From: Dietzia sp. ANT_WB102
GTDB lineage: Bacteria; Actinomycetota; Actinomycetes; Mycobacteriales; Mycobacteriaceae
Reading direction: 5' to 3'
DNA length: 64,000 nt
Assembly: GCF_008369165.1 (NCBI RefSeq)
Contig: NZ_VOBA01000001.1
Location: 2,287,630 to 2,351,629, forward strand
Positions 26,441-36,150 of the stretch are shown here, piece by piece (position 1 is the first letter of the stretch; every line of letters begins with the position of its first letter). The position numbers were made by a program, and so were the translations under genes. The notes under the pieces are model-generated. The model made no database searches. It was given only the letters and a program-made list of their open reading frames with translations, and had not been told where the DNA came from.

Positions 26441-27645
26441 CACCGCACAGCACCACGCCCGCGACGCAGGGGGCCGCACAGCCCGCCGCGCTCGTCCTCG
26501 AGGACGGCCGCATCCACCGCGGCACGTCCTTCGGCGCGACGGGCACCACCCTCGGGGAAGCGGTGTTCACCACCGCCATGTCGGGGTACCAGGAGACCCT
26601 CACCGATCCCTCCTACTGCCGTCAGATCGTCGTTGCCACCGCCCCCCAGATCGGCAACACCGGCTGGAACGACGAGGACGGTGAATCGCTTCTCGACGGC
26701 CGGGTCGGCGGCGGACGGATCTGGGTTTCTGGCCTGGTCATCCGGGATCTCTCCCGGCGGGCGTCCAACTACCGATCGAAGCGGACCCTCGAGGACGAGA
26801 TGGTCGCACAGAACATCGTCGGCATCGCCGGCGTCGACACCCGCGCCGTCGTCCGCCACATCCGCGACCGCGGGGCGATGAAGGCCGGCATCTTCTCGGG
26901 CGCCGACCTCACCGACGAGGAATCCATGCTGGCCACCGTCCGGGCACAGGAATCCATGGCCGGGGCCTCCCTGTCCGACGAGGTGACCACCGAGACCGCC
27001 TACGTGGTCGAGCCGGAGGGCCAGGCCCGCTACTCGGTGGCAGCCCTCGACCTGGGCATCAAGTCCAATACGCCCCGCATGCTTGCCGCGCGCGGTGTCC
27101 GCGTCCACGTCATCCCTGCAGGGTCGACCCTGCAGGATGTCCTCGACCTCGACGTCGATGGGGTGTTCCTCTCCAACGGGCCGGGCGACCCTGCCACCGC
27201 GGACGCCGCGGTTCACCTCACCAAGGAGGTCCTCGGACAGGGCATCCCGTTCTTCGGGATCTGCTTTGGCAACCAGATCCTCGGCCGAGCCCTGGGTCTG
27301 GAGACCTACAAAATGCAGTTCGGCCACCGGGGGACCAATATCCCGGTCATCGAGAAAGCCACCGGCGCCGTGGCCATCACCTCCCAGAACCACGGGTTCG
27401 CACTCCGTGCCCCCGAGACCGAGACCTGGGAGACCCCCTGGGGGACCGCGACGATCACCCACATCTGTGCCAACGACGGCACCGTGGAGGGCGTCGCGCT
27501 GACCGATGGCAGCGCGTTCTCCGTCCAGTACCACCCCGAGGCGGCGGCCGGGCCCCGAGATGCGGCCGACCTCTTCGACCGCTTCGTCAGCCAGCTCGGC
27601 TCCTCCGACATCGGCTCCGCAGACTCCAGAAAGGGCTCGAACTGA
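26437..27645 (+). CDS. carA: Carbamoyl phosphate synthase small (glutaminase) subunit
   Basis: Hydrolyses glutamine and channels ammonia to CarB. The 402-residue protein has the N-terminal CPSase small-chain domain and a class I glutamine amidotransferase domain with the nucleophile Cys in [12 protein letters not shown] near residue 276 and the His/Glu pair in [10 protein letters not shown]. The GTG at 26437 has GAGGAGA upstream and overlaps the stop of the preceding gene; longer in-frame starts would lie inside that gene. Its stop shares a base with the carB ATG (TGATG). Confidence 0.96.
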   Translation: MTPHSTTPATQGAAQPAALVLEDGRIHRGTSFGATGTTLGEAVFTTAMSGYQETLTDPSYCRQIVVATAPQIGNTGWNDEDGESLLDGRVGGGRIWVSGLVIRDLSRRASNYRSKRTLEDEMVAQNIVGIAGVDTRAVVRHIRDRGAMKAGIFSGADLTDEESMLATVRAQESMAGASLSDEVTTETAYVVEPEGQARYSVAALDLGIKSNTPRMLAARGVRVHVIPAGSTLQDVLDLDVDGVFLSNGPGDPATADAAVHLTKEVLGQGIPFFGICFGNQILGRALGLETYKMQFGHRGTNIPVIEKATGAVAITSQNHGFALRAPETETWETPWGTATITHICANDGTVEGVALTDGSAFSVQYHPEAAAGPRDAADLFDRFVSQLGSSDIGSADSRKGSN

Positions 27646-30600
27646 TGCCCCGGCGCACAGACATCAATCACGTCCTCGTCATCGGCTCCGGTCCGATCGT
27701 TATCGGGCAAGCCAGTGAGTTCGACTACTCCGGGACTCAGGCGTGCCGCGTCCTCAAGGCGGAGGGACTGCGCGTCACGCTGGTCAACTCCAACCCGGCC
27801 ACGATCATGACCGATCCCGAGTTCGCCGACGCCACCTACGTCGAACCCATCACCCCGGAGTACATCGACAAGATCTTCGCCAAGGAGGCCGCCGAGGGCC
27901 ATCCCGTCGACGCGGTCCTGGCGACCCTCGGGGGACAGACGGCGCTCAACGCGGCCATGCAACTCGATGCCCAGGGCATCCTCGCCAAGTACGACGTGGA
28001 GCTCATCGGCGCCGACATCCCCGCCATCAACAGAGGCGAGGACCGCCAGACCTTCAAGGACATCGTCGCCAGCGTGGGTGGCGACTCCGCCCGCAGCGCC
28101 GTGTGTCACACGATGGAGGAGGTCCACGCGACCGTCGCCGACCTCGGATTACCCGTCGTCGTCCGACCGTCGTTCACCATGGGTGGGCTCGGATCCGGCC
28201 TCGCCTTCACCACCGAAGATCTCGAACGGATCGCCGGCGGAGGGCTGTCCGCCTCACCTACCGCGAACGTCCTCATCGAGGAGTCCATCCTCGGGTGGAA
28301 GGAGTTCGAACTCGAGCTCATGCGCGATAACAAGGACAACGTCGTCGTGGTGTGCTCGATCGAGAACGTCGACGCACTGGGCGTACACACCGGCGACTCT
28401 GTCACCGTTGCCCCGTCGATGACCCTGACCGACCGCGAGTTCCAGAACATGCGTGACCTCGGTATCGCGATCATCCGCGAGGTCGGAGTGGACACCGGCG
28501 GGTGCAATATCCAGTTCGCCATCAACCCGGTCGACGGGCGGTTGGTCGTCATCGAGATGAATCCGCGTGTGTCCCGCTCCTCGGCGTTGGCTTCCAAGGC
28601 CACCGGGTTTCCGATCGCCAAGATCGCGGCCCGCCTCGCCATCGGCTACTCGCTCGACGAGATCACCAACGACATCACCGGTGAGACCCCGGCCTGTTTC
28701 GAACCGACGCTCGACTACGTCGTCGTCAAGGCTCCCCGGTTCGCGTTCGAGAAGTTCCCCGAGGCAGACGACACGCTCACCACCACGATGAAGTCGGTGG
28801 GTGAGGCGATGAGCCTCGGCCGCAACTACCGTGAGGCCCTCGGCAAGGTCATGCGCTCACTGGAGACCAAGGCCGCAGGCTTCTGGACTCTGTCCGACGA
28901 GGTGATCGCGCCTGGTCGCTCGACCGACCTCTCCGCGGTCCTCGACGATCTGCGGCGCCCCACCGAGGGGCGGATGTACGACGTCGAGCTCGCACTGCGC
29001 CTGGGCGCGACCGTCGAGCAGGTGCACGAGGCCTCGGGGATCGACCCCTGGTTCGTCGAGGAGGTCGCCGCCCTGGTCGAGTTGCGCCAGCAGATCATCG
29101 ACGCCCCCGTGGTCGACGAGGCGCTGTTGCGCCTCGCCAAGCACAACGGGCTCTCCGACGCCCAGATCGCGGCCCTGCGCCCGGAGTTCGCCGGAGCCGA
29201 GGGCGTGCAACGGCTACGACACCGCCTCGGAGTGCGACCCGTGTACAAGACCGTCGACACCTGCGCCGCGGAGTTCGAGGCCAAGACGCCGTACCACTAC
29301 TCGACCTACGAGCTCGACCCGTCTGCGGAGTCCGAGGTGACCCCGCAGACCGAGCGGGAGAAGGTCATCATCCTGGGCTCCGGGCCCAACCGGATCGGCC
29401 AGGGCATCGAATTCGACTACTCGTGCGTCCACGCCGCGCTGACCCTGTCGGAGGCCGGATACGAGACCGTCATGGTCAACTGCAACCCCGAGACCGTCTC
29501 CACCGACTACGACACCGCTGACCGTCTGTACTTCGAACCACTGACGTTCGAGGACGTCATGGAGGTCTACCACGCCGAGTCCGAGTCGGGCACCGTCGCG
29601 GGTGTCCTCGTCCAGCTGGGTGGACAGACGCCGCTCGGGTTGGCCGCCCAGCTCGAGGACGCTGGCGTGCCCATCGTGGGCACCAGTCCGTCGGCGATCG
29701 ACCTCGCGGAGAACCGTCGTGAGTTCGGCGAGGTGCTGGCCAAGGCCGGCCTGCCCGCCCCGGCCTTCGGCACCGCCATCAACGCCGAGGAGGCGACGAC
29801 GATCGCGGCCGACATCGGGTACCCGGTCCTCGTGCGCCCGTCCTACGTCCTCGGCGGGCGGGGTATGGAGATCGTCTACGACGAGCCCTCCCTGCGTTCG
29901 TACATCGCCCGTGCGACCGAGATCAGCCCGGACCGCCCCGTCTTGGTCGACCGGTTCCTCGACGACGCCGTGGAGATCGACGTCGACGTCCTCTGCGACG
30001 GTACCGAGGTCTACCTGGGCGGCGTGATGGAACACATCGAGGAGGCCGGCGTTCATTCCGGCGACTCGGCGTGTGCGCTGCCGCCCATCACCCTCGGCCA
30101 GGACGACATCGACCGAGTGCGGCGCTCGAGCGAAGCTCTCGCGTTCGGCATCGGGGTCAAGGGACTCATGAACGTCCAGTACGCAATCAAGGACGACATC
30201 CTGTACGTCCTTGAAGCCAACCCCCGAGCGAGCCGCACGGTGCCGTTCGTCTCGAAGGCCACCGGCGTCCACCTGGCAAAGGCCTGCGCGCGGATCATGA
30301 TGGGCGAGTCGATCGCCGACCTGCGGGCCGACGGGCTGCTCCCGTCCGACCGCGACGGCGGTTCGCTTCCGACGGACGCCCCAGTTGCCGTCAAGGAGGC
30401 GGTGCTGCCGTTCAACCGGTTCCGCACCCCCGCCGGAGACACGGTGGACTCGCTACTCAGCCCCGAGATGAAGTCCACCGGTGAGGTCATGGGCATCGGC
30501 CCCGACTTCGCCGTCGCCTTCGCCAAGGCCCAGCTCGCCGCTGAAGGTGTGTTGCCCACGGAGGGCACCGTGTTCGTGTCCGTCGCCAATCGGGACAAAC

Positions 30601-31007
30601 GCTCGATGGTGTTCCCTGCCCAGCGTCTCGCCGCACTCGGGTTCACGGTGCTGGCCACCGAGGGCACCGCGCTCATGCTGCGCCGGTACGGGATCGCCTG
30701 CGAAACGGTGGCCAAGCTCTCCCAGTCCGGCCCCGGCCCCGTGGATGCGGACGGCAACCCGGTTCGGACCATCGTCGACCGCATCAATGCCGACGAGGTG
30801 GACCTCATCCTCAACATCGCGTCGTCGACCGGGGGCACCCGGGCTGACGGGCACGAGATCCGGTCGGCCGCCATCTCGCGTCGGGTCCCGTGTGTCACCA
30901 CCGTCCAGGGCGCCACTGCCGCGGTCCATGGCATCGAGGCGATGCGTCGCGGTGACGTCGGAGTGAGCCCACTGCAGCAACTGCACTCGGGACTGACCGG
31001 GCGATGA
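27645..31007 (+). CDS. carB: Carbamoyl phosphate synthase large subunit
   Basis: Makes carbamoyl phosphate from bicarbonate, ammonia and two ATP, for UMP and arginine synthesis. The 1120-residue protein contains the two homologous ATP-grasp halves; both begin with an N-domain motif ([19 protein letters not shown] and [18 protein letters not shown]) and carry RPSFTMGG or [11 protein letters not shown] segments. An allosteric MGS-like C-terminal domain follows from about residue 960. The ATG is coupled to the carA stop, and its own stop overlaps the pyrF ATG. Confidence 0.98.
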   Translation: MPRRTDINHVLVIGSGPIVIGQASEFDYSGTQACRVLKAEGLRVTLVNSNPATIMTDPEFADATYVEPITPEYIDKIFAKEAAEGHPVDAVLATLGGQTALNAAMQLDAQGILAKYDVELIGADIPAINRGEDRQTFKDIVASVGGDSARSAVCHTMEEVHATVADLGLPVVVRPSFTMGGLGSGLAFTTEDLERIAGGGLSASPTANVLIEESILGWKEFELELMRDNKDNVVVVCSIENVDALGVHTGDSVTVAPSMTLTDREFQNMRDLGIAIIREVGVDTGGCNIQFAINPVDGRLVVIEMNPRVSRSSALASKATGFPIAKIAARLAIGYSLDEITNDITGETPACFEPTLDYVVVKAPRFAFEKFPEADDTLTTTMKSVGEAMSLGRNYREALGKVMRSLETKAAGFWTLSDEVIAPGRSTDLSAVLDDLRRPTEGRMYDVELALRLGATVEQVHEASGIDPWFVEEVAALVELRQQIIDAPVVDEALLRLAKHNGLSDAQIAALRPEFAGAEGVQRLRHRLGVRPVYKTVDTCAAEFEAKTPYHYSTYELDPSAESEVTPQTEREKVIILGSGPNRIGQGIEFDYSCVHAALTLSEAGYETVMVNCNPETVSTDYDTADRLYFEPLTFEDVMEVYHAESESGTVAGVLVQLGGQTPLGLAAQLEDAGVPIVGTSPSAIDLAENRREFGEVLAKAGLPAPAFGTAINAEEATTIAADIGYPVLVRPSYVLGGRGMEIVYDEPSLRSYIARATEISPDRPVLVDRFLDDAVEIDVDVLCDGTEVYLGGVMEHIEEAGVHSGDSACALPPITLGQDDIDRVRRSSEALAFGIGVKGLMNVQYAIKDDILYVLEANPRASRTVPFVSKATGVHLAKACARIMMGESIADLRADGLLPSDRDGGSLPTDAPVAVKEAVLPFNRFRTPAGDTVDSLLSPEMKSTGEVMGIGPDFAVAFAKAQLAAEGVLPTEGTVFVSVANRDKRSMVFPAQRLAALGFTVLATEGTALMLRRYGIACETVAKLSQSGPGPVDADGNPVRTIVDRINADEVDLILNIASSTGGTRADGHEIRSAAISRRVPCVTTVQGATAAVHGIEAMRRGDVGVSPLQQLHSGLTGR

Positions 31008-31855
31008 CCGGTTCCGCCCCCCGGGCCCCCTTCGGCGCGCGGCTTCGCGCCGCCATCACCGACCGAGGCAACCTGTGCGTGGGAATAGACCCCCACCCCG
31101 CACTGCTCCGGTCATGGGGGCTCGGGACGGACGCTGCCGGGATCGCCGAATTCTCCCGCCGGTCACTAGAAGCGTTCGCGGATCTGGTGCCCGCGGTCAA
31201 GCCCCAGGTCGCGTTCTTCGAGGAGTACGGCTCGGCGGGACTCGCGGTACTCGAGGAGATTCTGGGTGCGATCGGGGAGGCCGGCGCACTATCGGTGGCG
31301 GATGCCAAGCGGGGGGACATCGGCTCCACGATGGCGGGATACGCGCGGGCGTGGCTCCGTGACGGTTCACCGTTGGCGTGTGATGCCCTGACCGTATCCC
31401 CCTATCTCGGGGTCGGCTCGCTGGACACCGCCTTTGACGCGGCCGCAGAGACCGGTCGCGGTCTGTTCGTGCTCGCCCGGACCTCGAATCCCGAAGCTGG
31501 GTCGCTACAGCGGTCGACCGGCCCCGCCGGTACGGTCGCCCAGTCCGTCGTTGACGAGGTGGGCCGGAGGAACGCCCGATCAGTGGGCGTGGTGCCCGGA
31601 TCATTCGGGGTGGTCGTCGGTGCGACCGTCGCCGATCCGCCCCGACTCGACGACCTGTCCGGTCCGGTCCTCATGCCCGGGGTGGGGGAGCAGGGAGGCA
31701 CCCTCGCTGACGTCAGACGGATCGCCGGGGCCGCGCTCCCGAACACCCTGGTCAACGTCTCGCGGCACGTCCTCCGAGCCGGTCCGGACGTCGATGCGAT
31801 GCGCGCGGCGGTCACCGAATTGGCCGCACAGTACAGGTTCACCGAAAACTCGTGA
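31004..31855 (+). CDS. pyrF: Orotidine 5'-phosphate decarboxylase
   Basis: Decarboxylates OMP to UMP, the last step of the pathway. The 283-residue protein is the long (type 2) form found in mycobacteria, with the catalytic Asp-Lys pair in [12 protein letters not shown] near residues 97-105. VGIDPHP near the N-terminus and [10 protein letters not shown] near the phosphate-binding loop support the assignment. It starts in an ATGA overlap with carB and closes the operon. The genes for dihydroorotate dehydrogenase and orotate phosphoribosyltransferase are not in this window. Confidence 0.95.
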   Translation: MTGSAPRAPFGARLRAAITDRGNLCVGIDPHPALLRSWGLGTDAAGIAEFSRRSLEAFADLVPAVKPQVAFFEEYGSAGLAVLEEILGAIGEAGALSVADAKRGDIGSTMAGYARAWLRDGSPLACDALTVSPYLGVGSLDTAFDAAAETGRGLFVLARTSNPEAGSLQRSTGPAGTVAQSVVDEVGRRNARSVGVVPGSFGVVVGATVADPPRLDDLSGPVLMPGVGEQGGTLADVRRIAGAALPNTLVNVSRHVLRAGPDVDAMRAAVTELAAQYRFTENS

Positions 31856-32032
31856 GTCGCCGGGTTCCTCTCGGCTGTACCGGCGCCCCACCCGTCACGA
31901 CTTCGCACGGCCCGCGGTGCAGGAAAATGGTGGTTCCCAGAGCGGCTTCGGGCGGCCGAGATTAACGTTCCATACAACCTCGAACCGTCAATGCGCAGAT
32001 CAGACGGGGTGCCACACTGGGGCCCCGTGCTG

Positions 32033-32056
32033 GTACGCGGCCGGTCGGCCGCGTAC
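32033..32056. repeat. 24-bp palindrome upstream of mihF
   Basis: The arms GTACGCGGCCG (32033-32043) and CGGCCGCGTAC (32046-32056) are perfect complements around GT. With a two-base centre it suits a dimeric protein operator better than a relaxed RNA hairpin, although opening one pair would give a 10-bp stem and 4-base loop that could terminate the pyr transcript. Function is unknown. Confidence 0.55.
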
Positions 32057-32212
32057 TGTTGCTGAGGTCATCAGGCCCGGAGACGTGGAAGTCCCCTTGG
32101 GGGCGGCGGAACCGCCCGGGTACGGTGAGCACGAGGGAGCGCCCGCTCCCGACGCATTCCGCAGCCCGCGGACGCGCCGGGGACGGTCACCGCACACCAG
32201 GCGGGGGTGTCC

Positions 32213-32218
32213 TACGGT
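32213..32218 (+). promoter_or_regulatory. mihF: Candidate mihF -10 element (TACGGT)
   Basis: TACGGT fits TANNNT and would start transcription near 32225, giving a leader of about 40 bases with the GGAGGA site. The -35 region is unclear. Confidence 0.4.
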
Positions 32219-32266
32219 GGACATCCGCGTGAGTCATGAGACACACACGAACGAGACGGAGGAATT

Positions 32267-32590
32267 GTGGCCCTTCCCCAGTTGACCGATGAGCAGCGCG
32301 CTGCTGCTCTGGAGAAGGCGGCTGCCGCCCGTCGCGCCCGGGCTGAGCTCAAGGAGCGCCTGAAGCGTGGCGGCACCGACCTCAAGCAGGTGCTCAAGGA
32401 TGCCGAGAGCGACGAGATCCTCGGCAAGATGAAGGTCTCGGCGCTGCTCGAGGCCCTGCCCAAGGTCGGCAAGGTCAAGGCTCAGGAGATCATGACCGAG
32501 CTTGAGATCGCGCCGACGCGCCGTCTGCGTGGTCTCGGTGACCGCCAGCGTCGCGCACTGCTCGAGCGGTTCGACTTCACGGTCGACTGA
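32267..32590 (+). CDS. mihF: Actinobacterial integration host factor mIHF
   Basis: Small nucleoid-associated, DNA-binding protein needed in mycobacteria and used as host factor for phage integration. The 107-residue sequence begins [20 protein letters not shown], has an N-terminal helix followed by the helix-two-turn-helix region, and includes the very conserved [17 protein letters not shown] and [16 protein letters not shown]. The GTG start follows GGAGGA. gmk lies 7 bases downstream, the standard mihF-gmk-rpoZ order. Confidence 0.97.
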   Translation: MALPQLTDEQRAAALEKAAAARRARAELKERLKRGGTDLKQVLKDAESDEILGKMKVSALLEALPKVGKVKAQEIMTELEIAPTRRLRGLGDRQRRALLERFDFTVD

Positions 32591-32597
32591 TCGACGC

Positions 32598-33200
32598 ATG
32601 AATACACCGTCGTCCGGGGACACCCCGGAGACGGCGGCGAAGAGGGGCCGGCTGATCGTCTTGGCTGGCCCCTCCGCCGTCGGAAAATCCACCGTTGTCG
32701 CGCGCCTACGCGAGTGCGTCCCGGAACTCTATTTCAGCGTGTCGATGACCACCCGGGCCCCGCGGCCCGGCGAGGTCGACGGGCGGGACTATTACTTCGT
32801 GTCCACGGACGATTTCCAGGACGCCGTCGCCGGCGGTCGGATGCTGGAGTGGGCGGAGATCCACCGCGGCCTGCAACTGTCCGGCACCCCCGCCGAGCCG
32901 GTGAAACGGGCGCTCGAGGAGGGTCGGCCGGTCCTCATCGAGGTGGACCTCGCCGGTGTCCGACAGATTCGCGACTCGATTCCCGAGGGCAGAACCGTGT
33001 TCTTGGCTCCGCCGTCGTGGGAGGAACTCGAGGTTCGGCTGCGCGGTCGGGGCACCGAGCCACACGATGTGGTGGCCCGCAGACTCGAGACCGCGAAGGT
33101 CGAGATGGATGCCAGTCACGAGTTCGACGTGGTCGTCGTCAACGACGAACTCGAGAAGGCCGTCGACGAGTTGGTATCATTGCTGGTCGGCCGCGACTAG
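32598..33200 (+). CDS. gmk: Guanylate kinase
   Basis: Phosphorylates GMP to GDP with ATP. The 200-residue protein has the P-loop [12 protein letters not shown] near residues 20-31, the GMP-binding [22 protein letters not shown], and the lid region near [16 protein letters not shown]. The ATG at 32598 leaves 7 bases after mihF; a longer in-frame reading from 32502 overlaps mihF and is not conserved. No strong ribosome binding site is seen, so expression may depend on coupling with mihF. Confidence 0.96.
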   Translation: MNTPSSGDTPETAAKRGRLIVLAGPSAVGKSTVVARLRECVPELYFSVSMTTRAPRPGEVDGRDYYFVSTDDFQDAVAGGRMLEWAEIHRGLQLSGTPAEPVKRALEEGRPVLIEVDLAGVRQIRDSIPEGRTVFLAPPSWEELEVRLRGRGTEPHDVVARRLETAKVEMDASHEFDVVVVNDELEKAVDELVSLLVGRD

Positions 33201-33272
33201 CGGCGAACCCAGCGTCACCCGGGTGTCATCGACGACACCGACCCCAGGCAGTACCCCAGAGGAGAACCCATA

Positions 33273-33557
33273 GTGGCCACCACCGAAGCCGCAGCGGCCA
33301 CCCCGCTGTACGACACCCCGATCGGCATCACGAATCCCCCGATCGACGAACTGCTCGAGCGGGCGTCCTCGAAGTACGCACTCGTGATCTTCGCCGCCAA
33401 GCGGGCGCGCCAGATCAACTCGTACTACAACCAGATCGAGGAGGGCATCCTCGAGTACGTCGGCCCACTGGTCGACCCGGGGCTGCACGAGAAGCCCCTG
33501 ACCATCGCGCTGCGTGAGCTGCACTCCGACCTGCTCGATTGCGCCGAGGGCGAGTGA
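33273..33557 (+). CDS. rpoZ: RNA polymerase omega subunit
   Basis: Small subunit that helps fold and hold beta-prime in the RNA polymerase core. The 94-residue protein has the conserved helix-bearing segment [18 protein letters not shown] near residues 36-53. The GTG start follows GAGGAGA. Its stop overlaps the coaBC GTG in GTGA. The 72-base gap after gmk shows no clear promoter. Position and length agree with actinobacterial omega. Confidence 0.95.
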   Translation: MATTEAAAATPLYDTPIGITNPPIDELLERASSKYALVIFAAKRARQINSYYNQIEEGILEYVGPLVDPGLHEKPLTIALRELHSDLLDCAEGE

Positions 33558-34834
33558 GCCCCTCCGGGGACGACATGCGCGGCCCGCGCGTCGTCGTCGG
33601 AGTCGGCGGCGGGATCGCCGCCTACAAGTCCTGTGGCCTGATCCGGCTCCTCTCCGAGTCCGGGTGCCACGTCGACGTCGTCCCCACCGAGGCGGCCCTG
33701 CGATTCGTCGGGTCCGCCACCTTCGAGGCGCTGTCCGGGAACCCGGTATCCACCGGGGTGTTCTCGGACGTGCCGTCGGTCCGCCACGTCGCCCTCGGGC
33801 AACGGGCGGACCTCGTCGTCGTCGCTCCCGCCACCGCGGACCTGTTGGCCCGCGCGGCGAGCGGGCGCGCCGACGATCTCCTCACCTCCACACTCCTCAC
33901 CGCCCGCTGTCCGGTGCTTCTCGCCCCGGCCATGCACACCGAGATGTGGGAGCACCCAGCGACGCGTCGCAACGTCGATACCCTCCGGGGCGACGGCATC
34001 CACGTCATGCCGCCGGCGTCCGGCCGGCTCACCGGTGCCGACACCGGCGCCGGGCGACTGCCGGAGCCCGCCGACATCGCGCGGTTGGCCCGACTCCTCC
34101 TCGACGGCGGTTCCCTGCCGTGGGACCTCGCCGGCAAAAGCATCGTCGTCACCTCCGGCGGTACACGCGAGGAGATTGACCCCGTGCGCTTCCTCGGTAA
34201 CCGCAGCTCGGGCAAGCAGGGTCACGCGATCGCCGCGGTGGCCGCCGCCCGGGGAGCGAGGGTGACCCTGGTGACGTCCTCCGATCTGCCTACCCCGCCC
34301 GCGGTAGACGTCGTGCACATCGAGTCCGCCCTCGAACTGCGGGAGCAGACGCTGCGCGCAGCCGCGGGGGCGGACGTGATCGTCAAGGCCGCCGCCGTCG
34401 CCGACTTCCGGCCTACTGACGTCTCCGACTCCAAGCTCAAGAAAGGCGGCGAATCGGAGCCCGCGGAGATCCGCCTCAGGCGGAACCCGGACATTCTCGC
34501 CGACCTGGTCTCCGCGCGTGCGGCGGGGGACATCCCGGCCGACTGCGTGCTCGTGGGTTTCGCCGCCGAGACCGGGGACGCCTCGGGCACGGTCCTAGAG
34601 CACGGCCGCGCCAAGCTCGCCCGGAAAGGGTGCGACCTGCTCGTCGTCAACGAGGTCGGACGGGGCACCACCTTCGGGCAGGACGTCAACGGCGGCTGGA
34701 TCCTCGACTCGGACGGTGGCGAGATCCACCTGGAGCGCGCGAGCAAGGACCTGTTGGCCGACCGTCTTCTCGACGAGATCGTGGGGATCGCAGACGGGCG
34801 GACCGGGCGGAGTAACGCGGACCGCACCAACTAG
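33554..34834 (+). CDS. coaBC: Bifunctional phosphopantothenoylcysteine decarboxylase/synthetase
   Basis: Two steps of coenzyme A synthesis: CTP-dependent joining of phosphopantothenate with cysteine (CoaB) and FMN-dependent decarboxylation (CoaC). The 426-residue protein has the CoaC half with [15 protein letters not shown] and the PAMHTEMW motif, then the CoaB half from about 195 with [20 protein letters not shown] and the KKG/NEVG segments. The GTG at 33554 overlaps the rpoZ stop; an ATG at 33575 is a possible alternative. metK follows after 60 bases. Confidence 0.95.
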   Translation: MSPSGDDMRGPRVVVGVGGGIAAYKSCGLIRLLSESGCHVDVVPTEAALRFVGSATFEALSGNPVSTGVFSDVPSVRHVALGQRADLVVVAPATADLLARAASGRADDLLTSTLLTARCPVLLAPAMHTEMWEHPATRRNVDTLRGDGIHVMPPASGRLTGADTGAGRLPEPADIARLARLLLDGGSLPWDLAGKSIVVTSGGTREEIDPVRFLGNRSSGKQGHAIAAVAAARGARVTLVTSSDLPTPPAVDVVHIESALELREQTLRAAAGADVIVKAAAVADFRPTDVSDSKLKKGGESEPAEIRLRRNPDILADLVSARAAGDIPADCVLVGFAAETGDASGTVLEHGRAKLARKGCDLLVVNEVGRGTTFGQDVNGGWILDSDGGEIHLERASKDLLADRLLDEIVGIADGRTGRSNADRTN

Positions 34835-34838
34835 TCTG
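34833..34838 (+). promoter_or_regulatory. metK: Candidate metK -10 element (TAGTCT)
   Basis: TAGTCT begins within the coaBC stop codon. It predicts a transcript start near 34845 and a 50-base leader containing the repeats described at 34843-34871. Confidence 0.45.
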
Positions 34839-34842
34839 TTTT

Positions 34843-34871
34843 CACGCGATCGGCACCGATCACACGCGATC
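34843..34871 (+). repeat. Direct repeat CACGCGATC in the metK leader, with an internal inverted repeat
   Basis: CACGCGATC occurs at 34843-34851 and 34863-34871, a 20-base period. Between and overlapping them, GATCGG (34848-34853) and CCGATC (34856-34861) form a 6-bp inverted repeat with a 2-base spacer. The arrangement resembles a tandem operator or a short leader hairpin. No known SAM riboswitch motif is recognised. Confidence 0.45.
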
Positions 34872-34894
34872 CGACCATGGAAGAGAGAACCACT

Positions 34895-36106
34895 GTGACG
34901 CAGGCACGTCGGCTGTTCACCAGCGAGTCCGTGACCGAGGGGCATCCGGACAAGATCTGTGACGCGATCTCAGATTCGATCCTGGACGCGATGCTGGAGC
35001 AGGACCCGGCGGCCCGGGTGGCCGTGGAGACGATGGTCACCACCGGCATGGTTCACGTAGCCGGCGAGGTCAAGACCACCGGTTACGTGGAGATCCCGCA
35101 GCTCATCCGCGACAAGATCGTCGAGATCGGCTACGACTCCTCGGACAAGGGCTTCGACGGCGTCTCCTGCGGCGTGTCGATCTCGATCGGGCAGCAGTCG
35201 CCGGAGATCGCCCAGGGCGTCGACAACTCCCACGAGGCCCGCACCTCCACGGACTCGGTCGAGGACGCCATCGCCCGGCAAGGCGCCGGCGACCAGGGCC
35301 TGATGTTCGGCTACGCCTGCTCGGACACCCCCGAGCTCATGCCGCTGCCCATCGCCCTGGCCCACCGCCTCTCGCGGCGACTGACCGAGGTGCGCAAGGA
35401 CGGCACGCTGGCCTACCTGCGCCCGGACGGCAAGACCCAGGTCACCATCGAGTACGACGGCGACCGCGCGGTGCGGCTGGACACCATCGTCATCTCCACC
35501 CAGCACGCCGACGGCATCGATCTGGAGACCACCCTGCGGGACGACCTCACGCAGCACGTGATCGACCCGGTCCTGGCCGAGGCCGCCGGCGGGATCGACA
35601 CCGCCGACTTCCGGCTGCTGGTCAACCCGACCGGCCGATTCGTGCTCGGGGGCCCGATGGGCGACGCCGGTCTGACCGGACGCAAGATCATCGTGGACAC
35701 CTACGGCGGCATGGCCCGCCACGGGGGTGGCGCCTTCTCGGGCAAGGACCCCTCCAAGGTGGATCGCTCCGCCGCCTACGCCATGCGCTGGGTTGCCAAG
35801 AACATCGTCGCCGCCGGCCTGGCCGAGCGCGTCGAGGTCCAGGTCGCCTACGCCATCGGCAAGGCCGCCCCGGTCGGGCTGTTCGTCGAGGCGTTCGGCA
35901 CCGAGAAGGTCGACATCGACCGGCTCCAGCAGGCGGTGACCGAAGTGTTCGACCTGAGGCCCGGAGCGATCATCCGCGACCTGGACCTCAAGCGTCCGAT
36001 TTACGCCCCCACGGCCGCCTACGGACACTTCGGCCGCACGGACATCGACCTGCCCTGGGAGCGCACCGACCGCGTCGACGAACTCAGACAGGCCGCCGGA
36101 CTCTGA
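34895..36106 (+). CDS. metK: S-adenosylmethionine synthetase
   Basis: Makes SAM from methionine and ATP. The 403-residue protein shows the signature segments [16 protein letters not shown] at the N-terminus, [12 protein letters not shown] in the middle and [19 protein letters not shown] toward the C-terminus. The GTG at 34895 follows GAAGAGAGA and gives [16 protein letters not shown], the normal start; an in-frame ATG at 34877 is less likely because the ribosome binding site would lie inside the gene. priA follows. Confidence 0.97.
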   Translation: MTQARRLFTSESVTEGHPDKICDAISDSILDAMLEQDPAARVAVETMVTTGMVHVAGEVKTTGYVEIPQLIRDKIVEIGYDSSDKGFDGVSCGVSISIGQQSPEIAQGVDNSHEARTSTDSVEDAIARQGAGDQGLMFGYACSDTPELMPLPIALAHRLSRRLTEVRKDGTLAYLRPDGKTQVTIEYDGDRAVRLDTIVISTQHADGIDLETTLRDDLTQHVIDPVLAEAAGGIDTADFRLLVNPTGRFVLGGPMGDAGLTGRKIIVDTYGGMARHGGGAFSGKDPSKVDRSAAYAMRWVAKNIVAAGLAERVEVQVAYAIGKAAPVGLFVEAFGTEKVDIDRLQQAVTEVFDLRPGAIIRDLDLKRPIYAPTAAYGHFGRTDIDLPWERTDRVDELRQAAGL

Positions 36107-36112
36107 CGCCGT

Positions 36113-36136
36113 CACCCCGTGTGTCGTAGCGGGGTG
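36113..36136 (+). terminator. Short hairpin after metK
   Basis: The arms CACCCCG (36113-36119) and CGGGGTG (36130-36136) pair around a 10-base loop in the 44-base metK-priA gap. It could be a weak terminator; no T-run follows. Confidence 0.4.
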
Positions 36137-36150
36137 CGAGGATTCCGGAC

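Larger units (their letters stand above)
31856..32266. other. Intergenic region between pyrF and mihF (411 bases)
   Basis: No convincing gene is seen on either strand. It contains a relatively A/T-rich patch near 31955-31985 with a TANNNT hexamer (TAACGT, 31963-31968), a 24-bp palindrome at 32033-32056, and a second possible -10 (TACGGT, 32213-32218) close to mihF. A 24-codon frame at 31991-32065 has no ribosome binding site. The mihF Shine-Dalgarno GGAGGA is at 32258-32263. Confidence 0.6.

Noticed and set aside
31991-32065. 24-codon frame ending Tyr-Cys-Cys in the pyrF-mihF gap, reminiscent of cysteine attenuation leaders
   Set aside because: No ribosome binding site, no correctly spaced -10 for leaderless translation, and the following gene is not related to cysteine metabolism. 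Its end is imposed by the palindrome.
34835-34894. SAM riboswitch in the metK leader
   Set aside because: The leader is only about 50 bases and lacks the conserved cores of known SAM riboswitches; only short repeats are seen.
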